A stretch of DNA of 64,000 bases from Eumeta japonica (Eukaryota > Arthropoda > Insecta > Lepidoptera > Psychidae): the NCBI GenBank assembly GCA_005406025.1, contig BGZK01000853.1, forward strand, positions 124,001 to 188,000, in the 5' to 3' direction. Both the position numbers and the translations under genes were made by a program. The notes beneath the pieces were generated by a model that had not been told where the DNA came from, made no database searches, and saw nothing but the letters and a program-made list of their open reading frames with translations. This document shows positions 12,201 to 24,345 of the stretch, piece by piece; position 1 is the stretch's first letter; each line of letters opens with the position of its first letter.

Positions 12201-15200
12201 CAGGTAGACATTGGCGAAAGCTAATTAAAATTATAAAAGTACTTTGTTTTATCATTGTTTTTTAGTTCAAACACTATATAAACCAGAACAAAAAAAAATT
12301 TGCTTTCAACATTCATATCCTTGTGGAATATTTATTTTACATAACCCTACAAAATTACTTCACTATTTTTACATGTCGCAAGAAAACTCCATGTGTTTCA
12401 AATTCAAGATATACCTATTAAATGTGATCAATGCTTGAATTTGTTTCATCGTATATCTAATCGTATCTGAGCACAAATATAGATTTATTAAATAATCTCC
12501 ATAATATAAAATAATCTCCAATTCTTAAGATGAATTTGCACTTTTCAAATGAGGAAATCAAGTTTTCCATGAACATCTTCAAATTTGTTACTAATAACAG
12601 TATCAATTAAAAAAATAATTATACCTCCTCGTCTTGTGCCCTTAATTTTTTCAATTCTGCTTTTTCTAGTATCCCCAAAACTTGGAGCCTTTTTTCGGCT
12701 AAACGCAACTGAATTCTATCCGGCGATGTAGGGAACGGAAAGTTGACAACCTGAAAAATTGCTTTTTTTTATTTATTTCAGTGACAATATTACAAGATTA
12801 CTTATTAATTTTTTCACATTATGATTTTTAACTTTGAATTAGAGCCCATAATTATAAAATAAAAAACATTTCAGGTTATGATTTGTATCCTTTAAACAAT
12901 TAAGCTACTCTCTTCTACTACTTTCTTCTACTGCAGGTTTCCCAATTTAAAAATTAGAGTATTATGTAATAATAATGAAAGTTTTTGAATGCTACCTCAC
13001 TTTTATGAGTATGTTATCATTAATACTTAATCTTAAAAACACATAGGCCAATTACCTTGTCAATACCCACGCACTTCATCATCAACACCAAATCGTCGAC
13101 CGGCCTCCTCTGCACATCTGGGGGATGCTGCGGTGGGCAATCGTGTTGAAATACCGCACTGCTGTACAGACGATAAGCATGACCAGCACTAGTACGGCCG
13201 GCTCTACCCGATCTCTGCTCGGCGCTGGCTTGAGACGTCCATACTATGCGCCACGCGCTTGCACCTGTCGCATGATCATATAATCTGAAAAATAAACAAA
13301 AAAAAAACTATTTGTCAAAGCAGAGAACATTAAACAAAATAACTAACTAGCATAGCTCCTGTTATAATGACACATTTTAAGTAGATGAGGTTAAAATTTT
13401 TTAGAACTAGCCACTTAAAAACTGGAAAATAAATGAACATATTTAAATGAAAATGGAACTCTGCCAACCTTATTATGTATATTGCATTCATCTGTCATTT
13501 GTTTTTATGAATTGGAACAAAAAAAAATTGTTCAACGTGAATTTAACGCGACAAATTGTCGTGAAATTATTTTGAATGACTGTCGTTGCTATTTGGCAAG
13601 AAAATTATAACAAACTTCGAATGGCCTTTCATGATGAAGCTCCATTCCTTGCCACAATTTACAACTGGTTTAACGAGTTCTAACGTGGTCGCACTAATCT
13701 GACTGATAATCTGCCTGAAGGACATCCTTCTACGGCGACGACCGAAGACAACATCAAAACATCAATGCTGTGCAGTTCATGATTGAGACTGACAAAAGAG
13801 TGACCTACCAGCAGATTCGTACAAGCTTAGGCATCGGTACAAGTCAATGGCACAAAATCCTTCATGAACATTTAGCGATCAGAAAGCATTGTACTCGGTG
13901 GATACTTCATAATTTGGCCACGCTTAAAAACTCCGTTATATTAATTGGTGCGCCAAAATGATGCAAAGATTTTCCGGTGGTGACTCAAATGCTGTTTATG
14001 ACGTACTTACAGATGACGAAACTGGATTTACTGTTACGATATCGAAACCAAAAAACAGTCTGCTCAGTGGGTGTTTTCTTTCGAAAAGTTGCCTACTTAA
14101 GTAAAACGAGATTGAAGCATTGGAAAAAAGATGGTAGTTTTCTTCTTCAGAATGATGAGTAATTATGTAACAATTTTTTAAAAGATAAAAAACAGTCACT
14201 GCAGACGGGTATACTAACAATTTTTTGCCTCTTGTTTTAGTAAAAATTCAGGAAAAACAATCTCGCAGTACAATTCTCCTTCATCATGACGACGCCTCAC
14301 CACATACCGCCGGACAAACAACTAAAGATTTGTAAATGTTAGGTATAGAAATACTGGCTACCTTACAGATCCAATCTCGCACCTTATGATTTTTATTTAT
14401 TCCCTAAAATAAAATAAAAATTTTGAGGAGTGGTTTATGGACGCCGAGGAAACAGAGGCTGCATATGAAAAAGCTGTCGAAGCTACCAATAAATGCGAGT
14501 GGGCAAAGTGTTTTCTCAGTGGCTCCATCAAACGCAATGATGTATCGATCTCAACGGACGCTATTTTGAAAAACAACAATAATAAATTTAACTCGCTAGT
14601 TTGCTCAGTTTTTGATTTTCAAATAAATTTCAGAATGACCCCCGTATGTTATAAAATAATTTTAAAATTAAACAAATTCAATTTTATCAAGTACTAAATC
14701 AACACAATCAATGGTCAACATGGACTATAAGATAAATTATTATCATAACGTTTGCATGCTAAAAAAACTACAAAATAATTCTCCTAAGATAAAAACGTTC
14801 AAGAATAAAATTCTCTAAATGCGAACAACCCCCCTCACGCTCCTGTCTTCCTAACTGTTGACCCTTCTTATGCATGTTTATTTTAAATTTATTTATATTT
14901 GAAGTAGGATTGTCGAAAATACAATTAATCCTGTTTGTCTACGTCAAACATAACATGTTTTACACTACAATACAATCAAATCTAAAGGAATGTGCTTCCA
15001 AACTAAAAATATATTCATACCTCATTTTCTTTTTCCCGGTGTCAACAACATATTTTATGCCAGGTATAGTGAGAGACGTCTCAGCTACGTCGGTGCTGAC
15101 GACGCATAACCTCGCACCAATTGGCGGCGTTTTAAATACTCGCGACTGGCGGTCGGAGCTCAGCATAGAGTAGAGTGGTAACGCCCATAAGGGCTGACGG

Positions 15201-18200
15201 CACGCTCGGATGGCTGGTTCTAGAGGGCTCATTTCCTCATCTGGAACAAGTCATTCATAAGTTGTGCAAGAAAATATCAATTCACTAACACCTAAATAAC
15301 TTCTTAATACTGTCAAGGAATTTTGATGATACTATGTGTAACAGATTATACATTTTATTACGTCTGTTAGACTGTTTTGCAGTATCTACTAAAGCTAATA
15401 CAAAATTGATGAGAATACTATATTTCATTCCCATTATGCAATTATTGAGAGTCTTATTCATTAGACCATAATATTATTTTTAATAATTTTGAAGAATTTA
15501 GTAGTTTAATGGGCCTTTTCCTGTTATTAGTGATTCGTAGTGATATAATGCGAACGGCATAATTTTATTAAGATATATGCATTATATTTCAACAAGTTAT
15601 AAAACTTAAGACACTAATCTCACTAGGTACATATCATAAGCCTTAATATGTGATCACCTACCACCAGAACCTTAATCTTGTGTTTCTTTTCTCCATTATA
15701 CCTATATTATTATTACCATGTTCAATATCTTATAATCTTTACATTCCTAAATTACTTTATTCACCTGAATCGCTATCCAAATTCCCATCGCTGTCATCAT
15801 TTTCAAGTAAATCAACTTGCCCATCATCAGCTGGTAGGTCATAATCGTCTAAATTAATTTTAGGCAACTCTTTTATCTTCTTTTTGGCTTTCATTCTTGC
15901 TTTACGTGCTCTCTTCATCTCTTTCTCTACTTCATCATCATTTGAGTCTATGTCGTCTGGCTCAGAATCTAAGACAGGATCATATTCTAAAGTTTTTTGC
16001 TTCTGTATAATTTTGGAATAATTAACATCTTTTTTGTAAGGGAAACTGGACTTTAACTTCCTTACCAAATAGCGTACCTGTAAATTACAATAAGTTTATT
16101 TAAGTCTAATAAAATACTTATATACATAATTACTTTGAATCCACATAGCTTTTCTACTTCACCTCTAAATCATTTACTCTTAAGGCAGGTTCCACTAAAA
16201 GTAAAAATATTATTTGTAAATGTAGCCCGAAGATTTGACAGATTATCCATACATTTTCTATCACATCTTAAGGATTGCTTTTAGGAATTACATTTTTAAT
16301 TTTGGTGCAATCCGCCGTTAGTCCAAAATAGAATTAAAATTTTCAACAAGTAAACATTATTTATATAACCAGCAATTTATAACAAAGGTGCCAGATTTAA
16401 ATGTAATACTGTTGTTCTAAATCAGTAACTTCATAAGGAATACACTAAGGAAATAAATAAATAAAAAAAAACATATTTTTTACTTTATTTATTGTGAATG
16501 TTTTATATAAAAAAGAAAAATAAAGCACAGTACTGAATATTTTTTTAATAGAAATGTATGTTATATTACAATGATAGCTATGATGTTTGTCTTTGGCAGA
16601 CAATCTTCATTATGCCCATATTATAATCATAATGCTATCTAGGATTCTTAAGGTTCTACTTAGAAAAATAAGCATAAAAAGGTTCTTCCTCTAACGAGAG
16701 TTGGTTGTGTAACACTGTCTTAAACTGAATAAGACTATTTTAAAATTAATTTCACTTTAACAATTGAATTTTGAAATTTTAATTCATGAAGCTTTCTGAA
16801 TATTTTTTTGTAATACTAAAAATAATTTGATATGGGAGACTTTGTATTACCTCCTGTTGCCCAGTGACAAATATCAATATCCCACCTTCTGGTAATCTAG
16901 TGTGAATTTTCACAGTTTTCTTATAAGCTTCTTTCAAGTAATCACTGTAAGTTCTTTTGTTGAAATGGACTGTCACTGGAAATTGTCTCGATTCTATCTA
17001 TAAGTGAAAGAAGTTTTGATATGACCTTTTATTTTAACAATTGTAACAATAATTTCTAACAAATATATTTCTCTGACTAATATAGAAAAATTATTCCATT
17101 TTAGTGGTTCCATGGAACGAATAGAACAAATTGATGAATGAATCAACTATTAACAAAGAACTTGATAAAAAATGAATACATTATATATAAACTATTGCAA
17201 TGTTTTGGTGATTAATTATTTGAGATATAAAATGATGCTACATATATATATATAAATATAGGGCACTTCGGAATCATATATACATATATATATATATGAT
17301 TCCGAAGTGCCCTACATTGTGGCTAATAAATATCAATAAATAATAGAGTAACTTAAATCCAAGTCCAACAATTCTATAAGCTAGTACTGCATAGTAGCAA
17401 AACAGCTGCATAAATGTGGTATTACAATTTTTAATAAATATGTGACAGATGCAGATTAATTTTTTATTAACATCCAGTATTATGGTTTTAGTTAATAAAA
17501 ACAAATGAAAATAAACAGTTAATTTCCAACATTTTATTAAAATTATATAGTGAAATATAATTTCAACCACTATATTGTCTTCACTAGATATGAAAAAGAA
17601 AATAAAAACAAAGAACTAACTGACACCTAAACAATCATCATATTAAAACAATTAAATAGAAATGAGTCAATATCAACTAACATTTATAACAGGCGGTGGA
17701 GTTTTAAATAGTCTGGTGTTTTCTGTGAAATCCTCAACTCTCAATGTAGCAGACATAACTATTAACCTCAAAGGAGTGCCACGTTTTCTTCTTAAAGGTA
17801 CAATCCTCGAAAGAAGTCCCAATAATATATCTGTATAAACACTTCTTTCATGAGCCTCATCTATTATTACAACTGAATATTTACTAAGTAGGAAATCTGA
17901 CTGCACTTCTTTAAGCAGCACACCTAAAATAGTGAAAATTATAATTTTATAAAAAAAATTCAAACCGATAAATTAAATGCACATCTCAAAATAATTACAA
18001 TAACTGATACCATATTATTTATATTAGTTTATGGTGATGATTTGACGAGGTAGCTAGATGTAATGTTCAAAAAGAACCACATATCATTTAATGAGAACAT
18101 TTAATGAGCAGTATTAATATGTTGCTATTTACAAACGTACCTTTAATCATATTAATACATCTAATCACAGCAAACCTGTTGGCTTTTATTTTTTTAGCAT

Positions 18201-21200
18201 ATCTAATTAAAATTGATTTGTCCTTTTGTTATATAAAGTTCTATCAATTTATTGTTGATATACACTTTAGGGTGTACGAAAAAAAAACATTTTTTTGTGG
18301 TATCCAAAAATTAATAGTATATATGAAAACAAAAATTTAGAGCCCAATATGAGCTCTTAATATTAATGTTAAGTCTTGCCTCAATCCATTTTTCTATTTT
18401 CATTTAAATAACAGATATTTTGTTCAAATTGTCATAACTTATTAATCTAAAAAAAGGAATTTAGATAAAATTTCATGCTCTACAAAAAAGTTCCTGAGTA
18501 CAAAATTCTCCAGATCGACCATTCAAAGATACCAGACTCAAATACAACACTAAATAAAAATTTTAAATATTTTCTTTTAATACTGCAAAAATTTTTTTCA
18601 TATTGTTATCATGTCTTATATAAGATTATTTAAGTTCTGTCATACTGAAATTATAAACATTTAATTTTGTTAGTAAACTCAGTACACAACTCAAACTCAT
18701 GATCAGCAATAATATGTGAATAAAAATGTTTGACATTATTAAATAATGGATCCATTCATTCCTTGCATAATTTTTTTTAACTATTTTATAATAAATATTA
18801 CAATATTTTACTATTCATTTTTATAAAAAATAACAATGAGTAACATTTAATTTAAAAAAAAAATTATAAAATATTGGATAAGAATGAAGTTTTTTTTATT
18901 GCAAATAAGATATTGTTTTCTATGTTCAGGAACTACTTGCAATAAATATTGAAGCTGTTCTTCATCTTTCAATAAGCATTGGTTATACCGCTCTATCAAT
19001 GACATGCCGCATCTGCTAGATCACATACAACTTGAAGTTTCTTAAAATACTCTAAATTGTCTCTGAAATTTTTATTAAGGCTATAAAGTAATATTACCAT
19101 CAATGAAACTATATGATACATCCAAAAGTTACGAAAATTTAGTAATTAAAACAAAATTGAGGCAAGCCTTAATATTAATATTAAGAGCTCCTATTGGGCT
19201 CATAATTTTAGTTTTTATATATACTATTAATTTATGAACACTATAAAAAAAAATTTTTTTAATCATCTTAGTACATGTGAATGCTATAGACATCATTATA
19301 TCACAGAAATAAATGAAGGTATCATTTTTATTTATCGAAGTTTATCAAGATTTATTAAGAAAAGTCATTGTTATGGAATTTGTCCATTCCAATACCAACT
19401 ATACAGAATTTGGAGGGGTTCATAGATTGAAATATTTTGAAGATTCACCATTTTATATACAAGAAAAATAATATAACAAAAAATATATTTAGATTTGGAG
19501 GGCCATAACCCTTATGATATCCCCCCTATATATATAACAGAACAAATTTAATTGAGTAACAAACATCTTACCATCCGTCATAAATTTAATGCGAGTATCT
19601 TTAGTGACATTGCCTTCGAACCGCATAAGATATGACACCTCTTTGCTAGTCAATCCCAACTCGTGCGCAACGCGTGACGCCATAGCTACTGTCGCCACCC
19701 GCCTCGGCTCCGTCACAGCTACCATTTGTTGTTCTGCATAACCAGCTTCATAAAGGAATTGAGGAATTTGTGTAGTCTTACCGCTCCCTAACAAAAAATT
19801 AATTTAATACTTCAATACTTACATATGATCATAGTTTTAAAAGTAAACACATTAAATTACTAAATAAATGAATTAAAGTAAAAAAACATTATTATTGCCT
19901 TCATAAACAATTTACAATATAAAAATCTTTGGTAAGCAAAACTCGATAAACACTATTTATATTATTCAGAGTTGCAGCATTTCAAAAATTTATCGAAGAA
20001 AATTTTCTAAATTACATCTTCTATTCTATATTATTGCTTTTAAGATAGATTAAAATGATAATTTTTTTATTACAGTTCTTACTGATATTTCCCCACTCAT
20101 AGAATATAATCTAAAAATAATATTATACAAGAAAACATAACTACATCTGTGATGTATATTCTGTTTTCCATGATATCTACTGAAACTGTTCATAAAAAGA
20201 ACATAGAAATAACAAATTATATACAACATGGTTGTACAAATAAAGATATGGTAATGGTAATTAAAAAAAACAAAACATTTAAAAAAAAAACTGAAATGTG
20301 GATTAGAATGAAGTATACGAATTACATCTATACTACTATGTAAATTTGTGTTCTGCCTGTACACACTTTTTTTTTTATCAAACTTTGTGACAAATATTGG
20401 TTTTATTACTCACTGAGCCCAGTTTCATCATTTTCTTATATTTTTGTCTGTCTATCTGTATGTGCTATAACTCAAAAACATTTTGATAGATCTTGATGAA
20501 AATTGATAGCGAGTAAAAGAAAGTAATTGTACAAATGATGGGCTATTGTTAGTCTGTCTGTCTGTATGTTGTTTTATAACTTAAGAACGGTTTAACCGAT
20601 TTTAAAGAAAATTGGTGCAGAATAAAAATATATCATTGATAGGCTACATAGGGTTTCAATATATCGAATGGTGACCTTAAAAAAATTAAACAATTTTTGT
20701 ATCCCTTCGGTAGCCATTTGCATTTGTTTCTATATAGTTGAATGTGCATGTGTGCATGCATGGTATACAGGATGTGGGGCAGAGGTGTACAGGGGTGTGT
20801 AGGTTTGTGAGTATGTGAGCTTATGTTGTGGGTACGTGAGTTTGTGAGTGTGAGCAAAACCATGGGCATATTTGTCATAAAAAATATTTCTAAATTTTAA
20901 TTTATGCCCAGCAAAGCATGTGACTAATGAATTATAGTTATATAATATAATACCATTATTATAATTATATAATACTACATGAAATTATAGAAAAGGTAAA
21001 TTTCTACAATTTTTGGATGAAATTAAATTAAAACAGATAATGCTACACATAATATCATACCAGTTTCTCCAGCAACTATCAGGGTTTCATTTTCATTGAT
21101 CAACTCCATTATTCTTTGCTCTTCCCCCAATATTGGTAATTTCAAACGTGCTACTTGGATTTTCGGATCTCTTTTTACATCCACATAGGTATTTGGACAG

Positions 21201-23481
21201 TCTAACGTTGGTTTCTTCTCAATTTTTTCATCATCAAGTTTTTCAACTTTAACATCTGTTATTAATTCTTGTACGTTATCTGAATTACCTTGAGTGTCAT
21301 TCTGAAATTCATTTGGTATTTCTTTTTCAATATTTGATACGCTCACATCATTTTCTGTTTTCTTACTGCCTTCTTTAATATTATTAAATTTATCATTCTG
21401 TTCTATTTCTTCTTCTTCTTCTGAAGTAGAAGAATCTTCACTAGAATTTTCATCTAATCCTACTACATTTGGATCATATTTAGCTTTTTTCTTCACATCA
21501 GCACTTTGCATTTTTAATAGTCTTAAACGTTTCTTAGCGCCTATGCTTACAAAAGGAAAAATAAAAGAAAATATTATGTTTATGTAATAAACTATTAATG
21601 AATGGTTAATTCAATAACAAATATAAAAAGTCATTTTATTATAATGAATTTTATTTGTAATATTTAGTTTACTCTAAAACAAAAAGTATTAAATAAATAA
21701 TGAACTTAATTAGATAAGTATGCACAATACTTGCAATACATACCTGCTATGCTGTTAAACATTTTATTGTTATCATTTGATTTAATTGACTCCGTGTACT
21801 GTGTTTGTGATATCAATGGAATATCATTATAATCAGAAATTTTTCTTAACCCAATAGTTTGCATAGCCGATATGGCTGTCATCTGTTTTACTTCATCAGC
21901 AGACACTTGGACTTGCGATAATGACTGTAGCAAAGCTGCTCTCTATAAAAATAATGAGAAATGTTGTAGGATCCCCGAACGAAAAAATTCCTTTCACTAT
22001 ATATTGTGTATTAAATAACAAATACAATGAAATAAATTATCTATTTTAAGTGATTACAAAAAAACCTCAATAGCAAAAATCAAACATCACGCAGTGTTCA
22101 CGGGTAGGTCACTGACCGTGCCGTAAAGACCATTTTACACAGCTTGTAGAGACATATAAATACAGTAGTTTGGGTGCAAATAAGAAGTATTATTTCTGTG
22201 AATAGTGCATTCAAAGAGAAGTGCGATTAATTGCAAGCATTCAAGTGTTTGCATAGCGATTTTTTGTAAATGAGTTTCTGAAAATACGTTTCCTGTTTTT
22301 CAACATGTTTCCTTTCATCTAATCTCAATCATCGAACCCTTAATAGGGTCATTACATAACAATACACTTAAATCAGGTACTCATTGCCTTTCTAACTTAT
22401 GCTAAGCATTCATTAATTGTATTAATTAGCAATGATAAAAACAATTATATTTATTTAATAACTTATAAATCTTTTATTGCTATATTTTTAATAATATATC
22501 TGACAATATTTGACTAAAAAATATTATGTACTTTAAAATTTTTACATTAATTAAATCATCAATCAATCATAATAAATTATGTCTTAAAACATACTCAATA
22601 ATTACTAAATCACATACACCTGAGCATCTTTATCTAATGGGTGTTGTGGTGTGCCAATTCTTTTTCATTTTTAAATCTTTTAATAACTTAATTCACAACT
22701 TGCATTGATGGCTACTTTTACACATGCAATCATATAAAAAAATGGTTGCATGTATAAAAGTGTTGTTTTATAAATAATTCAATAAGATCTGTAATCAATA
22801 TACAAATACAATAGAATACCTGTTTACGTCTGACCAAAAAGAGAGTGTGGCAATGTGAGGAGTAGAAACCTACATTTTTTAAGTAATTTAAATATATATG
22901 CTTATGAAATTAGTTACAGTTTTGCTTAAAAATAAATGAACACAACTGTTTAAAAAAAATATGGGCATTAAATTTCAATTAATACTACTTAGGGTTATTT
23001 ATGATAGACAACCCAGTAGAAATATTTTCATCTATTGACAAATATCTATGAAAACTAATTTTTTTATTGAATTACAGATAAAATAAATATTTATATCTAG
23101 TTCCATAAAGGCAGAATTTTGGAATTGGTAGAACTTACGTTTTCTTTTTTCTTCTTCTTTTCCACAATCTTTTCTAACCTTTTCCGTTGAGCTTTAGATA
23201 AAAATCTGGTCTTCTCTTTCTTTTCAACTTGAACTTTGGTGTTTCTTTTCTTAGATGGAAGAGCCAATAGATCATTTGATCCATATTCAGTTTTTCCAAA
23301 TTCTAATTTTATCTGAAACAAAATCAACAGACAAATTTGAAATTAAATAAATAAACGAATATTCTTAGGTTAATAAATTTTCTAAAAATCAATAACTGTT
23401 TACCTGATTCGTTTCAGTATTGTCAATAGTAGTTTTTACTACTTGTCGAGCCTTTGCGTTATAGCGCCTTTTACCCCCCAT
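6259..23481 (-). CDS. kz: Probable ATP-dependent RNA helicase DHX37/kurz, 18 exons
   Basis: Exons in coding order: 23404-23481, 23139-23312, 21744-21942, 21061-21540, 19572-19787, 17682-17923, 16851-16997, 15765-16077, 15021-15240, 13056-13284, 12625-12750, 11456-11596, 10533-10688, 9681-9873, 8278-8502, 7490-7631, 6848-7050, 6259-6335. Every junction is GT-AG and phases agree, giving 3561 nt (1186 residues), close to human DHX37 and fly kurz. The N-terminus starts [13 protein letters not shown]; a Lys-rich and an acidic stretch follow. Walker A GETGSGKTTQ lies near 308-317, DEAH near 404-407, SAT near 440-442 and QRSGRAGR near 713-720. The acidic region near 520-610 is typical of this subfamily. 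The C-terminus has WFARFF (helicase-associated/OB region) and ends in WPPL. The family acts in the nucleolus on U3 snoRNA release and small-subunit rRNA maturation (family knowledge). The start is the first ATG, at 23481. Exact edges of a few weak splice sites are inferred. Confidence 0.93.
8572..8839. mobile_element. MITE with TTAA target duplication (kz intron 14)
   Basis: The ends are inverted repeats. The left end begins GGGCCATCCATAAATTAGG; the right end in reverse complement reads GGGGCCATCCATAAATTACG. TTAA flanks both sides (8568-8571 and 8840-8843). At 268 bp and without coding capacity it is a non-autonomous element. TTAA duplication is used by piggyBac-type elements and some others, so the parent family is not certain. 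A related end may occur at about 29933-29960. Confidence 0.8.
11920..12140. repeat. Degenerate GATCAGAATC-type repeat (kz intron 11)
   Basis: A run of short imperfect units built on GATCAGAAC, GATCAAGAC and GAACCGGGAT-like words, purine-rich on the plus strand. The same style of repeat occurs at 27056-27215, 27955-28085, 28275-28440, 30690-30775 and 46975-47110. Confidence 0.6.
13440..14646 (+). pseudogene. Decayed mariner transposon (kz intron 9)
   Basis: A mariner-family DDD transposase relic. Recognisable pieces in order: YNWFNEF, a helix-turn-helix-like stretch with [13 protein letters not shown] near 13810, [10 protein letters not shown] near 13950 in another frame, and [12 protein letters not shown] near 14285, the latter two matching mariner catalytic neighbourhoods. 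Stops and frameshifts break every part. The left end is placed near the shared AAATGGAACTCT word also seen in the relic at 38.3 kb; the right end at CCCCCGTA. Both relics begin with the same subterminal sequence, so they are one family. It lies antisense to kz. Confidence 0.8.
14647..14965 (+). mobile_element. 5' part of the LTR-like repeat (empty site for the TIR transposon)
   Basis: Begins TGTTATAAAA directly after the mariner relic and aligns with 3072-3173 plus 5383-5530. It keeps ATTAT at 14739-14743 once, where the 3-kb copy carries the 2.2-kb insertion. The 3' part is missing; kz exon 9 begins 55 bp further on. Confidence 0.55.
17259..17314. repeat. Perfect hairpin (kz intron 6)
   Basis: About 24-bp arms containing GGGCACTTCGGAATCATA and its reverse complement, separated by an AT dinucleotide run. 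Confidence 0.85.
18277..19255. mobile_element. ~1-kb element with ~108-bp inverted repeats (kz intron 5)
   Basis: Roughly 18277-18393 is repeated in inverted orientation at about 19148-19255, including GAGCTCTTAATATTAAT and GCCTCAAT words. The interior is AT-rich with no coding sequence. No clear target duplication is visible, so the outer ends are approximate. I read it as a non-autonomous DNA transposon. Confidence 0.6.
20430..20690. repeat. Dispersed repeat with TCTGTCTGTCTG motif (kz intron 4)
   Basis: Contains two tandem-like half copies of a TCTGTCTGTCTGT...AACTCAAAAAC...GATTTTGATGAAAATTG pattern. A related copy lies at about 26740-26900. The pattern is common in lepidopteran intergenic DNA (general knowledge); the parent element is not identified here. 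Confidence 0.5.
22200..22361 (+). mobile_element. 3' part of the LTR-like repeat (kz intron 2)
   Basis: Aligns with the last part of the repeat at 5650-5833, including GCATAGCGATTTTTTGT and the terminal GGGTCATTACATAACA. More diverged than the 3-kb copy. The 5' limit is not clear. Confidence 0.45.
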
Positions 23482-24345
23482 TATAATGCACGTTCTATTA
23501 AATCTCAACAGTTGCTTAGTATGATTTTGATAGAAATTCCCAATATTTAACTAATAAAATTCCCTAACATTAACCCCACGTGAAAATGTTTTGATTGCAT
23601 AGGACGTCAAAATTAATATCAATCAACAGCTGTCAGTCAAATAATGTATACTAAGACCATATGAGTTGTTAATTAATGTTTTTTAAATCCAATAATGTAC
23701 AAAATTATGTTCTATAGATATTTCCAAATGATATATATTGAATTACAACGAATTTTTATCAATTTAACAATTTATGTGTTTTAGTATTTTATTCCCCACT
23801 ACATAAATAAAAAAACCAAAGAAATATTCAATAATTCATTGTATTCCATTTATTAACTGAAATTATTGACATCATTTTTCATTAAATAATATCAAAATTA
23901 AAACAATTCAAGCCGAATCTTTTTAGTACTTAGTAGGTTGATACTTTCATATTCATACATATAAATAGGCAATTCAATATTTATCACACTGTTCCAAAAT
24001 CAACTTCTCAAGTTAAAATGGTCGACATCATACGTATTAAAATAAGGTTTATAATTATAACAATACATAACAGCTATTAATGTGATTTTTTGAAGAATAA
24101 AGGACTAAACTTTTTTTTTAATATACCAATTAACATATTTCAGAAACGTTGTTACAAGATTTGAAAATCGGAACGTAGCTAACCATGACTAATATGCATA
24201 TGTAGGGATCTGTCAATTTGACGACTTGATGTCATAGAGAAGTAAATGTTATTTGTATTTTTGATGATTATAGATTATAATATAAAATGTTTAATATTCT
24301 ACAAAATATGTGTCGTATGTATATGTAAAGCAGCTCAAAGTAATT
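23482..24345. promoter_or_regulatory. Shared upstream region between kz and GTF3C4
   Basis: 864 bp separates the two start codons, which are read outward in opposite directions. Both transcripts must start here unless there are distant 5' exons. I see no convincing TATA box, as expected for housekeeping genes. A bidirectional promoter is inferred from position only. Confidence 0.5.

Noticed and set aside
18104..18340. 78-codon hydrophobic frame in kz intron 5
   Set aside because: AT-rich composition explains the Leu/Ile/Phe content; it runs into an inverted repeat arm.
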